Assembly (NCBI GenBank): GCA_035570275.1
Contig: DATMNI010000128.1
Span: 1 to 33,080, forward strand
Length of the DNA stretch: 33,080 bases
Source: DATMNI01 sp035570275
GTDB lineage: Bacteria > Acidobacteriota > Terriglobia > Bryobacterales > Bryobacteraceae
Direction of reading: 5' to 3'
Positions 1 through 8,347 of the stretch are shown piece by piece; the stretch's first letter is position 1, and every line of letters starts with the position of its first letter. The position numbers and the translations under genes were made by a program. The notes under the pieces are model-generated. The model was not told the origin of the DNA. It ran no database searches and was given only the letters and a program-made list of their open reading frames with translations.

Positions 1-312
1 TAGTCTTCTTTGCGCTTTTTCTTGGCGGCTTGGCGCCTTTGCGTGAAATCTTGCGTTTTTTGAATCCCACTCTCCAAGCGATTCCCCCTTACGCCGGACG
101 CAAATTGGCCGGTTTATTGTTTGACTCGGCCTAAGATTCACCGCCGCCCGCACACTTGCCGCTGTTGGCGCGCCGCGACCAGGAACCGCCGCTTTGTCCC
201 ACGCGGGATTCCTGGCGGTAAGGGTCCTTCGGCACCAGCAACGCCCGAAGAAGGGCCGCCGCGCTCCGTTGGTGCCGGATTTGTTTCCAATTGTCGCGGT
301 GGGCAAGTAGAA
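1..312. other. Intergenic flank with short CTTTGCG/CTTGGCG repeats
   Basis: No convincing gene is seen. The first 60 bases are a T-rich stretch of near-repeats of CTTTGCG and CTTGGCG, a low-complexity intergenic pattern. The rest, down to the stop of the TPR gene, has open frames on both strands, but they only continue shadow frames of that gene and resemble no family I know. No U-tailed terminator is visible. Confidence 0.4.
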
Positions 313-1962
313 CTACGCCGTGGCCGGCTCGAAATAAGTCTGCGCCAGCTCCGGCTTCTCGCGAATCGCCCGGCGCCAGAAGGAACGGGCTTCCTCTTCC
401 TGGCCCATGGCCATCAGGGCGTGGCCCAGGTTGAGCAGCGCTTCGGCGAATTGCGGGTCCTCTTGCAGCGCCTGCTGATAATAGCCGACGGCGTCTTCGG
501 TTTGCCCGCGTTTCTGGCAAATCAGGCCGGCGTTGTAGTAGAGTTCCGGGCCGCGCTCGCCCAACTCGATCAGGCGGCGGTGCAGGTCGTAGGCTTCCGG
601 GAAATCCTGCTGTTCCAGGGCCAGCGCGGCCAGGCCGCGGACCGCGTCGGAGGAGTCCGGCCGCTGCATCAGAACCTCCTGGAAGCTCTTGCGCGCGGCC
701 TCGGCCTGGCCCGAGCGCGCGTAGGCGATACCGGCGTTCAAGTAGGCTTCCGGCCAATCCTGCCGCTTGGCGAGACAAGCCTGGAAGGCTTCGGCGCTGG
801 CGGGATAGTTGCCGCCGAGCAGGCGCAGATAGCCCAGGCGGAAAGTGGCGTCAGCCCATTCGGCGGCGTCTTCGGGCAGCCGGGCGTAGAGTTTCTCGGC
901 CCAGTCGCGTTCGCCCTGCTGTTCCAGCACCAGCGCCAGGTTCCACAGCACCCCGGACTGATTCGGATCGATGGCCAGCGCCTTTTCGTAACTGGCGCGC
1001 GCCCCGGCCAGATCGTTGAGTTCCTGCAGCGCCACTCCCAGGTTCAAGTGCGCCTGCGTCGAGTCGGACTTCATGGAGGCGGCCTGCCGGTAAGCCTGCG
1101 CGGCCTTCTCGTGATTGCCGGTCTTGTGATGCGCCACGCCCAGATTGAACCAGTTCTCGTAGCGGTCGGGCGCCGCTTCGGAGAGGTTGCGGCAGTGGCG
1201 CACCGCTGTCGCGTAGTCGCCGTCTTGGAAGGCCAACGTGGCCAGCGCCTCCACGGCAACGGGCGATTCGGGTTGCAACTCGGAGAGCATGTCGGCGTAG
1301 CGGCGAACCGAATCGTGGTCCTTCTTCTCCAGGAACATGGCCACCAGGTTGGAGAGCGCCTCTTCGCATCGCGGATTGCGTGCCAGCACCTTGCGGTACT
1401 GCTCCACCGATTCGGCGTGCTTGCCGGTCTGCTGCAGCACCACCGCCTTGCCGAACAGCGCCTGTTCGTGATCCGGGAACAGGCTGAGGTATTTTTCGAG
1501 CGGCGCCAGGGCTTCGGCCGGCTTGCCGGTATAGATCAGCGAGATTCCCATGCCGAGTATGGCGTCGGCGCGCGACGCGTCGGTTTCCACGGCGCGGCGG
1601 AACGAGGCGGCGGCAGCCTCCCAATCCTTCAGGTTGCCCAGGCACACGGCGCGGTTGAAGTGCGCGGTGCGGTGCATCGGCTCCACCTCCACCAACTGGC
1701 CATAGGTTTGGGCGGCGGCACCGTAGTCGCGCATTTCGTAGTGGATGTGGCCCAGAGCGGAATAGAGCCCCGGGTCCTTCTCTCCGCCCTCGATGGCTTT
1801 GATGAGCAGCCGCGCCGCCGGCTCCAGTTTGCCTTCCAGGTGCAGCGAGACGGCCTTGGAAAGCGTCTTGTTGGTGCGCTTCTGGCTCTTCGGATCGTTA
1901 ATCGTCATTACTCCGGGCGGCATTTGCATTCCGCCCGGTTCGGTGCTCGTCACGAACTCCAT
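313..1962 (-). CDS. Tetratricopeptide-repeat (TPR) protein
   Basis: A 549-residue protein built almost entirely of degenerate 34-residue TPR units, about 14, from roughly residue 30 to 540. Typical unit signatures are visible, such as 'NLGVAHHKTGNHEKAAQAYRQA' shortened as NLGVAHHKTGN near residue 272 and NLGVALQELNDLAGA near 307. TPR solenoids are protein-protein interaction scaffolds. There is no signal peptide or membrane helix, so it is probably cytoplasmic. The ATG at 1962 lies inside the end of the upstream 1108-residue gene (stop 1950-1952), a 13-base overlap that suggests translational coupling and a shared function. The partner and role cannot be read from the sequence. Confidence 0.9.
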   Translation of the reverse strand: MEFVTSTEPGGMQMPPGVMTINDPKSQKRTNKTLSKAVSLHLEGKLEPAARLLIKAIEGGEKDPGLYSALGHIHYEMRDYGAAAQTYGQLVEVEPMHRTAHFNRAVCLGNLKDWEAAAASFRRAVETDASRADAILGMGISLIYTGKPAEALAPLEKYLSLFPDHEQALFGKAVVLQQTGKHAESVEQYRKVLARNPRCEEALSNLVAMFLEKKDHDSVRRYADMLSELQPESPVAVEALATLAFQDGDYATAVRHCRNLSEAAPDRYENWFNLGVAHHKTGNHEKAAQAYRQAASMKSDSTQAHLNLGVALQELNDLAGARASYEKALAIDPNQSGVLWNLALVLEQQGERDWAEKLYARLPEDAAEWADATFRLGYLRLLGGNYPASAEAFQACLAKRQDWPEAYLNAGIAYARSGQAEAARKSFQEVLMQRPDSSDAVRGLAALALEQQDFPEAYDLHRRLIELGERGPELYYNAGLICQKRGQTEDAVGYYQQALQEDPQFAEALLNLGHALMAMGQEEEARSFWRRAIREKPELAQTYFEPATA

Positions 1963-4900
1963 GGTTGATACCTTCCGTATTTCGAGTCTCTTGCTCTTCG
2001 GGCCTGGAAACCAGGCCGCCCCAAACCAGTTGCCGCGAGCGTCACGTTAGCGGGGGTGTCCGGCGCCGCCGGCCGCGGCGTGCCGCCCGGTTGCGGATTG
2101 CCACCCCTCTGCGGATCTCCGGGGCGTGACCCCCAAGAGTCGCGTGACCCCCAAGAGTCGCCTGGCCCCCACAATTCCGAAGTGACTTGGGCGCCGCTGC
2201 CCGAACCGGCCAGCATGCCGCACACGCGGCCCAGCCAATCGTCATTCCGGGTAACCTTCATCCAGTAGAGGCGCGCGCTGGCGCCGGCGTCGGCAAAGAA
2301 GCCCACGCCACCCGAGGGCAGCGCTTCGTCGGACCAGGAATCCACCTCTTCGCCCTCGATGGAAGCGCTGAAGTGGCTGCCTTTCACATTAATTGCCACT
2401 TGGAACGGCCGGTTGTTGTGCACCATTACGCTGAGCGGCGTTTCCACGCTATGGCCCGGCTTGCCGCCCACTACGGGGTAATGGATCACCGCGATGATGG
2501 GGCGAAGGCCGGCCTTCAACACCTTCACCTTCATGGCATAGTAGTTTTGCGGATCCTTGGCCCGTACCACCCAACCCATGCTCTTCTGGTCCACCTGGCC
2601 GAAGAACTCGAAGCGGTAATCCGCCAGCTTCAACGAGGGAGAGAACAGTGCCAGTTCACCCGGGCGAACGTATCCGTCGGGGTTTCGTTGCCAGCCCGAC
2701 GCATAGGTTTTGGGCGCGCTGCCCCAGGCCTGCATCCCCTCCCGGAAATTGTCCCCCGCCTGGTAACTGGCCCGGTTGGCAATGGCCCTGTGCATCCACG
2801 CTACCGGTCCCGAGGCGGCAGCCTGGCCCGGCCCGGGAGACGCCTTACCCTCCGCGGAGAGTGATCGCCCGGCAGAGGAGGCGGCGGGGCCGCTGAAACC
2901 ATCCTGTCCGGAGCCGAACCTGGAAACGGCCACATCCTGCCGGCTGAGCCTCACCATGCCGGTGCCCAGCCACATGGCTCCAATCACCAGACCGGCCGCG
3001 ATCGCTTTGCCCGCAAAGGCGAGCGGCCGGTTGGAGCGTTTCTTGGCCTCCGGCATGGTGAAGACTTCGGCGAATGCCGGTTCCTTGCGAGCCGGTCTCT
3101 GTGCCGGCGCCACTTCTTCCAGCCGGTCAAATAGCGGCCGCACGACGAAACGGGGCGGCGCCGGCTTGAGACGAGGGGCTTGCCACTTCAGCCGGCATAC
3201 CGGCTCGCCACGCATGCGTTGAGGATGATAGTCCACCGAAATGAACCCGGGCTGCGGGACGGTGGGTAGCGGCGCCCTGCTTTGCTGTTCCGGCGGAGTC
3301 ACGGAAATCGTCGAGATGGGGCGCAGGGCCAGAATGGTGTCCGGCCGCTTCGGCGCCGAAGGAGTTGGCGTAAGACTCGGCTGGTCGAATCCGGGAGCGG
3401 TTTGCTGCGTGCCGGCCGCTAGCGCGAAGGGTTGCATCTGCACGGCGGGTGCGTAAGGCGCGCGTACCGTTGCAGGCGAGGATACCGGCAGCGACTCCGC
3501 TCCCACGGGCGGCGCTCCCGCGGCCGGCCCCGCCATCGCGGGCAAGGGATCGAAGCCAACCAGGGCGGCAGGCTCCGGTTCGGGAAGGAGGCAGCCGGCC
3601 TGCGCCGAGATGGTTGTCACGGTCTCGCCGGCAACGCGCCGCCAGGACTCAACTGGAGCCGGCGCCGGGCATCCCGCCGCGGCCCCGACCTGTGGCCTGG
3701 CGATTGCGCCGGATGGCTCCGCGAACGGAGACAACGCCACGAAACCGGGCAAGCGTAAGCCGCCGGGTGCGGACTGGCCGGGTTCCGATTCAAGCGTCAG
3801 CGGAGTGTAGCCGGCGCGCGGCATCACTTCCCTCATCACCGGCCCGGCAGCCGGAACCGGCTGCCACGTGGCGAGGGATGGAATGCGCGGCCGGGCGATC
3901 GCCAGGGTCAGCGCGGCAAGCCGCGGCGCGATCCCGGTGAAGGTCGCGCTGGCGGCCGACGATCTCACAAAACTGAACACCGGCCCGGGTTCCGGCGCTC
4001 GCATCCAGTCTTCGCACGGTGGAGGTTCAACCGACACTTCGCCATCCATGGTAGACGCCAGAACGGGGGACAACGTGAAGGCGGGGATTTCGGGAGCGGC
4101 CTGGCGGCTGGACGGGATTACATTCTCAGCCGCGGTCTGGTAAACCAATGTGGCTACAGGTTCGGCGTTTCGGACCGGCATGGCGGCAGCGCAAGCGGGG
4201 TACTGCACATTGGGTAGACTGGGCAGCGTATAAGGGACACCGCTGCCGCGGAGCAGGAGCGAGATGTCCGTAAAGAAAGGTTCGCCTGCCGCCGGCCAGA
4301 CCATCTGAGCTGATGGTTCGGCTGCCAGGTTTGGCATCCACGTTTCACACGGCGCTTCACCTAGCTCTTCACCGGGCCCGGGCACGGCCACCGGCTCATC
4401 CGAATCAACCAAAGCCTCATGCCCGGGGGCAAGCTGCCAAGCCGCAAAATCCAATGCCGCAAGCTGGACCGGCGCCGCCGCGCTGGCAAGAACGGCCGCG
4501 ATGCCCGGAACCGCCATTCTGGCCGCCTGTTCTGCCCCCGGCGTGAACGTGAAATCGGCCGCCGGCATCCGCTCGGCCGAGGGAAGCGTCACCTGATTGA
4601 AAAGTGGGTTGACGAATGGGGCGGTGGCGGAGTTGACGACCATCGAAAACGCCGGCGGTTTCGCCAGGCATATTGCATTCGCCGATAGTGCCGCCGTGAC
4701 CAAACACTCTGCTGGCTCCGCCTGGCGGCCTGGTATCCATTGGCCGCAGGCCGGCGGAACGCGGACGGCCAATGCCGCCGCCATGGAAAACGCCGGCAGC
4801 GGGGCTGACGGCAGCACGGTTGACCAGGCGAACAATGCCGGTTGAGCCGTGCCGGCCTGGACTACTAAGCTCGCAGCCGGTTCCGCCTGCAAACCCGGCA

Positions 4901-5276
4901 TTGCGCGGTGGCAGAGAGGCGGAGGCTTTTCCTGGGAATACGCTTCCGGGGAATCGGCTTCCTGGGTATCGGCGTGAGAATCGGCTGCCTCGGCATCGGC
5001 CGGGTTCACGGCGTCAAGCGCCAGTGCCGGAAGAAATGCCCGATATCCTTTTCCGGGGTTCCAGCCATGCAGACTGGGCAGGACACAACCATTCTGTGCG
5101 GGCCAGGACGCAGCGACGCCCGCCACCCCGGCGGGGGGAGGCTCCGGTTCGGCGATCTGATGCAGTGCCTTATTCAGGCGGTCACCGTAGTTTTTACGAT
5201 GATCTTTGCTGCAGAATTCGCCGGCTCGCCGAAGCTTAAATGCACCGATTTCTCGACCGCAATATAAGCAACGCAT
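1950..5276 (-). CDS. Large membrane protein: zinc-ribbon start, Cys-Trp-Pro repeats, one TM helix, jelly-roll-like end
   Basis: Not a family I recognise as a whole. ATG at 5276 is preferred because AAGG lies about 8 bases upstream; GTG at 5279 is possible. Visible parts: residues 4-27 carry a C-x2-C-x15-C-x3-H zinc-ribbon-like motif (CLYCG, FCSKDH). Residues 50-740 are Ala/Pro-rich and probably disordered, with a recurring C-x2-[WM]-x-P-x3-AEP motif near 123, 178, 311, 363 and 422 and weaker copies near 471 and 545. A single hydrophobic helix spans about 754-776. Residues 835-1010 look like a beta-sandwich of the LamG/DUF1080 kind (RFEFFGQVD, GWVVRAKDPQNYYAMK). The tail is Gly/Pro-rich with a duplicated DSWGSR. 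This order suggests a cytoplasmic N-terminal part and an exported C-terminal sandwich. Coupled to the overlapping TPR gene. Confidence 0.85.
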   Translation of the reverse strand: MRCLYCGREIGAFKLRRAGEFCSKDHRKNYGDRLNKALHQIAEPEPPPAGVAGVAASWPAQNGCVLPSLHGWNPGKGYRAFLPALALDAVNPADAEAADSHADTQEADSPEAYSQEKPPPLCHRAMPGLQAEPAASLVVQAGTAQPALFAWSTVLPSAPLPAFSMAAALAVRVPPACGQWIPGRQAEPAECLVTAALSANAICLAKPPAFSMVVNSATAPFVNPLFNQVTLPSAERMPAADFTFTPGAEQAARMAVPGIAAVLASAAAPVQLAALDFAAWQLAPGHEALVDSDEPVAVPGPGEELGEAPCETWMPNLAAEPSAQMVWPAAGEPFFTDISLLLRGSGVPYTLPSLPNVQYPACAAAMPVRNAEPVATLVYQTAAENVIPSSRQAAPEIPAFTLSPVLASTMDGEVSVEPPPCEDWMRAPEPGPVFSFVRSSAASATFTGIAPRLAALTLAIARPRIPSLATWQPVPAAGPVMREVMPRAGYTPLTLESEPGQSAPGGLRLPGFVALSPFAEPSGAIARPQVGAAAGCPAPAPVESWRRVAGETVTTISAQAGCLLPEPEPAALVGFDPLPAMAGPAAGAPPVGAESLPVSSPATVRAPYAPAVQMQPFALAAGTQQTAPGFDQPSLTPTPSAPKRPDTILALRPISTISVTPPEQQSRAPLPTVPQPGFISVDYHPQRMRGEPVCRLKWQAPRLKPAPPRFVVRPLFDRLEEVAPAQRPARKEPAFAEVFTMPEAKKRSNRPLAFAGKAIAAGLVIGAMWLGTGMVRLSRQDVAVSRFGSGQDGFSGPAASSAGRSLSAEGKASPGPGQAAASGPVAWMHRAIANRASYQAGDNFREGMQAWGSAPKTYASGWQRNPDGYVRPGELALFSPSLKLADYRFEFFGQVDQKSMGWVVRAKDPQNYYAMKVKVLKAGLRPIIAVIHYPVVGGKPGHSVETPLSVMVHNNRPFQVAINVKGSHFSASIEGEEVDSWSDEALPSGGVGFFADAGASARLYWMKVTRNDDWLGRVCGMLAGSGSGAQVTSELWGPGDSWGSRDSWGSRPGDPQRGGNPQPGGTPRPAAPDTPANVTLAATGLGRPGFQARRARDSKYGRYQPWSS
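2124..2159 (-). repeat. Two tandem 18-bp repeats inside the large membrane-protein gene
   Basis: Two perfect 18-base units (GCGTGACCCCCAAGAGTC on the plus strand) lie head to tail, in frame, and encode the doubled DSWGSR in the C-terminal tail of the 1108-residue protein. The multiple-of-three length keeps the frame, as expected for slippage in a disordered tail. Confidence 0.85.
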
Positions 5277-5279
5277 CAC

Positions 5280-5320
5280 AGTACCTTAAGTACTATCCCG
5301 TACAAGTACAGTAAGTATAG
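5280..5320 (-). promoter_or_regulatory. Cluster of AGTAC-type boxes directly upstream of the large gene
   Basis: Directly upstream of the start codon lie AGTAC-ctTAA-GTACT (5280-5294, 5-bp inverted arms), then GTACAAGTAC (5300-5309) and AGTAAGTA. Five GTA-centred boxes fall within about 40 bases in otherwise GC-rich DNA. The position fits an operator or a site competing with ribosome binding. The regulator is unknown; AGTAC-type palindromes resemble LexA boxes of some phyla, but that is only an analogy. Confidence 0.35.
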
Positions 5321-5449
5321 CGGGAAACATCGGTAAAATTAACAGAAATAATCCAGACTTATTCCCATAGACTTTGGCAGTATTTTCCGTATATCTAAGG
5401 TTAATTGGCTGGGTACTATCCGGGGTGAATCCCGGTAGCGAAAGCTTGC

Positions 5450-5492
5450 AAAGCCGGCAGCGGGCTGGCAAAAAGCCGGCAGCGGGCTGGCA
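5450..5492 (-). repeat. Two tandem 21-bp repeats downstream of manC
   Basis: AAAGCCGGCAGCGGGCTGGCA occurs at 5450-5470 and again at 5472-5492, a 22-base period, just past the manC stop (5508-5510). A third, degenerate start (AAAGGGGCAGCCGGC) follows. Each unit has internal GCCGGC/GCTGGC symmetry and could form weak hairpins. No T-run is present, so it is not called a terminator. Confidence 0.8.
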
Positions 5493-5507
5493 AAAGGGGC
5501 AGCCGGC

Positions 5508-6584
5508 TTACAACAGATGGTGGCGATTCTGCTTTTCCAGCAGTTTCACCACGTCGCCCACCTGTTGCGCGCAGTCGCGCGATGCCACTAGAAGCGCGTC
5601 CGGGGTGTCGACGACGATCAGGTCCCTGACGCCAACCAGCGCCACCACCTTGCCGCGCACGTCCACGAAGTTGTTGTGCGAGTCCAGGCAAATCGATTCC
5701 AGGGCGATCACGTTGCCGCGCGCATCTCGTTCCAACAGTTCGTAAACCGCATTCCAGCTACCCACATCGTTCCAGCCGAAATCGCCGGCGGCGATTCCCT
5801 GGACGCCGGTGGCTTTTTCCAGCACCGCGTAATCGATGGAGATGTTGTCGCAGAGCGGGAAGGCGGTTTTCAACCGCGCGTGGAAGTTGCGGGCGCCGAA
5901 CCGCGGCAGGGAAGCCAGCACCGTGGCCGTCTTGGCCAGGTGCTGCCGCAGTTGATCCAGCAGCACGTCGGCGCGCCAAAAGAACATCCCGGAGTTCCAG
6001 TAATAGTTGCCGGCGGCCACGTAGCGTTTGGCTTTCGGCAGTTCCGGCTTCTCATGGAATTTGCGCACCGCCAGCGCGGCCGACGCGCCCGGCTGGGACC
6101 CGCGCGGGAATTCGACGTAGCCGTAACCGGTCTCCGGCCACCGTGGTTGAATGCCCACTACCATCAGGCTGCCCGCCGCGGCGTGGCGAAAGGCGGACTG
6201 GATGACCTTGCGGTATTGCGGTTCCTTGCCGATGACGTGGTCCGATGGAAAGACGCCCATCACGGCATCCGGGTCCAGCCCGTGGAGAATTTGCGCTGCC
6301 AGGCCGATCGCGGGGGCCGTATTGCGCTGCAATGGCTCCGACAGGATCTGTTTGGCGGGCACCTCCGGCAGTTGCCCGATGATGGTGTGGCGCAGGTGAT
6401 CGTTGGTGAGCACCCAGATCCGTTCCGGCGGAATCACGGGCGCCAGGCGGTCCACCGTGGCCTGGATCAGCGAGCGTGCGCCAACCACGTTGAGGACTTG
6501 CTTGGCGGAGCGTTTCCGGCTCCGCGGCCAGAAGCGCGTACCGCGCCCGCCGGCCAGGATGAGACCGTAATAGTGCTGGTTCAT
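5508..6584 (-). CDS. manC: Mannose-1-phosphate guanylyltransferase (GDP-mannose synthesis)
   Basis: A 358-residue nucleotidyltransferase that makes GDP-mannose from mannose-1-phosphate and GTP in the cytoplasm. Visible marks: the N-terminal nucleotide-binding signature LAGGRGTRFWPRSR (residues 10-23), EPLQRNTAPAIGLAA, the metal-site FPSDH, YYWNSGMFFW, and DFGWNDVGSWNAVYEL near residue 270. The length matches the single-domain enzyme: the C-terminal cupin isomerase domain of bifunctional ManC/AlgA proteins (about 470 residues) is absent. It starts 14 bases after the lepB stop, so the two are probably cotranscribed. GDP-mannose would serve exopolysaccharide or glycoprotein synthesis. The symbol manC follows the family; manB-like naming is also used. 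Confidence 0.92.
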   Translation of the reverse strand: MNQHYYGLILAGGRGTRFWPRSRKRSAKQVLNVVGARSLIQATVDRLAPVIPPERIWVLTNDHLRHTIIGQLPEVPAKQILSEPLQRNTAPAIGLAAQILHGLDPDAVMGVFPSDHVIGKEPQYRKVIQSAFRHAAAGSLMVVGIQPRWPETGYGYVEFPRGSQPGASAALAVRKFHEKPELPKAKRYVAAGNYYWNSGMFFWRADVLLDQLRQHLAKTATVLASLPRFGARNFHARLKTAFPLCDNISIDYAVLEKATGVQGIAAGDFGWNDVGSWNAVYELLERDARGNVIALESICLDSHNNFVDVRGKVVALVGVRDLIVVDTPDALLVASRDCAQQVGDVVKLLEKQNRHHLL

Positions 6585-6598
6585 TTATTTCAACTGGT

Positions 6599-7396
6599 TT
6601 ATTTCAACGGGTACCCGTGGATCAGCCGGAAAGTGCGGCCCCAGCGTGTCTTGGTGGGGAAGTGTTGCACCAGGTCCAGCAGGTGGTCAATCGACATCAT
6701 GGGCCGTGAAAGCGCTTCCGTGGGCGCGTCGTAGGACCAATAGATGATCAGCGGCTTCCCAATGATGTTGGCGCGCGGCACGAAACCCCAATAGCGGCTG
6801 TCGAGCGACGAATCGCGATTATCGCCCATGGCGAAGTACGAGCCGGGCGGCACGGTCACCTCGCCCGCCTGCACGTGGTTCATCAGCATGTCCTGCGCGA
6901 AATCCGCCACGTGCACGTTCGGGTCGCTGGGAAAGTTGTCGCGGTAGGAATCGATGTATTCGGTCTTATGGTAAACGTAAGGCTCGTTTACCGGCCTGCC
7001 ATTCAAGATCAGTTGCTTGTTGACCAGGCGGATGCGGTCGCCGGGAACGCCGATGCAGCGCTTCACAAACGTCTGCTGGATATCCACCGGGTAACGGAAA
7101 ACGATGATGTCCCCGCGCTTGACCTCCGTATAGGGAATCACATATTTCGAAATTGGACCGGCCGGCGCATAGGCGAGCTTGTCTACCAGCAGATGGTCGC
7201 CGATCATCAGCGTGTCTTCCATGGAGCCGGTCGGGATGACGAACGCCTGCACCAGGCTGGTAGTGCCGAACAGCAGCAGGATGAATGTGACCGTCCACTC
7301 CGCCAGAAAGCTGCGCGGCGGTTCCGGCATCGGCGGCGCGGGTTCAGCCGCGTGTTCGTCGTCGAGGACTATTACCTTTTCTTGTTCTTGATCCAC
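6599..7396 (-). CDS. lepB: Signal peptidase I
   Basis: A 265-residue membrane-anchored serine protease (family S26) that removes signal peptides from exported proteins. A single hydrophobic anchor spans about 35-53. The catalytic Ser58 lies in PTGSMEDTL, the general-base Lys112 in VKRCIGVPGD, and the family box GDNRDSSLDSRYWGFV starts near residue 191. GTG at 7396 is the best start, with AAAGG a few bases upstream. The first 30 residues are acidic and Pro-rich and precede the anchor. It heads the probable lepB-manC unit and is divergent from the transporter pair across an 82-base gap that should hold both promoters. Confidence 0.95.
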   Translation of the reverse strand: MDQEQEKVIVLDDEHAAEPAPPMPEPPRSFLAEWTVTFILLLFGTTSLVQAFVIPTGSMEDTLMIGDHLLVDKLAYAPAGPISKYVIPYTEVKRGDIIVFRYPVDIQQTFVKRCIGVPGDRIRLVNKQLILNGRPVNEPYVYHKTEYIDSYRDNFPSDPNVHVADFAQDMLMNHVQAGEVTVPPGSYFAMGDNRDSSLDSRYWGFVPRANIIGKPLIIYWSYDAPTEALSRPMMSIDHLLDLVQHFPTKTRWGRTFRLIHGYPLK

Positions 7397-7478
7397 AGGC
7401 CTTTATTCTAGCAAGCAGCTTCGCCGCTGCCCGCCCCGAACCCTGTTATCCTGTCTTGAGTCCCTTCAAAAGGCCCCC

Positions 7479-7877
7479 TTGAGCACAACCGTTTCCACCT
7501 CTGCCAAAGAACCCGATGCCGTTCCGTCTCAGCGCAAGGCAATCCTGCTGGTTTTCAGTTGCACCGTGCTGGGCGCGGCGGCTCAGATCCTGATGAAGAT
7601 CGGGATGAGCCGCTTCGTGCCGGAAGCGGCGGCGATTGTAACCAACGTCCCGCTGATCGCCGGTTACTCGCTGTACGGAATCAACACCCTGATGCTGGTG
7701 CTGGCGCTGCGCGAGGGCGAGCTTTCGATGCTGTACCCGATCATCGCGCTGACCTACGTGTGGGTGACGCTGCTTTCATACCTGCTGTTGGGCGAGCCGG
7801 CGAATCTGTACAAGAACCTGGGAATCGCAACCATCGTGATTGGCGTGGCGGTGCTGGGCCGCGGAGGCAGGAAGTGA
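7479..7877 (+). CDS. SMR/EamA-like small membrane transporter, subunit 1
   Basis: A 132-residue protein with four predicted membrane helices (about 19-40, 49-73, 84-105 and 110-128), the size of one SMR half-transporter. The start is TTG at 7479, with AAAGG five bases upstream. The N-terminal 18 residues are hydrophilic. The helix 1 pattern LGAAAQILMKIGM resembles the ArnE/ArnF and EmrE-like families, in which two four-helix chains form one transporter. Its stop overlaps the start of a second, related gene (GTGA), so a heterodimer is likely. The substrate is unknown; lipid-linked sugar flipping or small cations are the family precedents. Confidence 0.85.
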   Translation: MSTTVSTSAKEPDAVPSQRKAILLVFSCTVLGAAAQILMKIGMSRFVPEAAAIVTNVPLIAGYSLYGINTLMLVLALREGELSMLYPIIALTYVWVTLLSYLLLGEPANLYKNLGIATIVIGVAVLGRGGRK

Positions 7878-8224
7878 GCCCGGCGCTGCTCCGCTCGATG
7901 CTGCTGGTATTCACGGCTTCGATCATCGGCTCGTTCGGCGCGGTGTTTCTAAAACTGGGCGCGTCGCAACTGACCACGTCGCTGGTGAGCTTCCTGAACT
8001 GGCGGCTGGCGTTCGGCGTGGCGCTGTTCCTGGGGTCGTCGGTTTTCTATGCGCTGGGGATTAAGGGCGGCCAGCTTTCCGTGCTGTACCCGATGGTGTC
8101 GCTCGGGTACATCTGGACCCTGCTGTGGTCGCGGCTGTTCTTCAAGGAGTCGCTGACCAAACAGAAATTCCTGGGGCTCGGGCTGATCCTGCTGGGCGTA
8201 TTTTTCGTAGGCCTGGGCAGCTAG
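7874..8224 (+). CDS. SMR/EamA-like small membrane transporter, subunit 2
   Basis: A 116-residue protein from the GTG at 7874, which overlaps the TGA of the preceding gene by GTGA. It has four hydrophobic helices, including SIIGSFGAVFLKLGASQL in helix 1 and VLYPMVSLGYIWTLLWSRLFF in the third region. The layout matches its neighbour (QLSVLYPMVSLGYIWT here, ELSMLYPIIALTYVWV there), so the two are tandem paralogues. The tight overlap and divergence suggest an obligate heterodimer of the ArnE/ArnF kind. Confidence 0.85.
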   Translation: MSPALLRSMLLVFTASIIGSFGAVFLKLGASQLTTSLVSFLNWRLAFGVALFLGSSVFYALGIKGGQLSVLYPMVSLGYIWTLLWSRLFFKESLTKQKFLGLGLILLGVFFVGLGS

Positions 8225-8232
8225 GCTTTCTT

Positions 8233-8325
8233 GTGGTGCAGGTTGTCAACCAGGTTGTTAACCTGCGGCGGATTGGCAATCCGCCTGCCACGGGCGGTGA
8301 CAACTGTAGGTTTGACAACCGCCGT
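8233..8325. repeat. Palindromic paired-hairpin element (GTGG-CAG family)
   Basis: This stretch contains adjacent hairpins: AGGTTgttAACCT, GCGGATTggcAATCCGC, and a wider GGCGGT...ACCGCC pair at the right side. The core CTGCGGCGGATTGGCAATC is identical to that in the element at 25384-25523, so this is a dispersed repeat. It lies between the transporter stop and a decayed brnT and may have replaced the brnT 5-prime end. Confidence 0.7.
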
Positions 8326-8347
8326 GCAGCTCTTCCAACCTGCAACG

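Noticed and set aside
121..1968. A 615-residue plus-strand open frame opposite the TPR gene
   Set aside because: It mirrors the TPR gene codon by codon, is Gly/Arg/Val-rich, and shows no family motif. It is a GC-rich antisense shadow.
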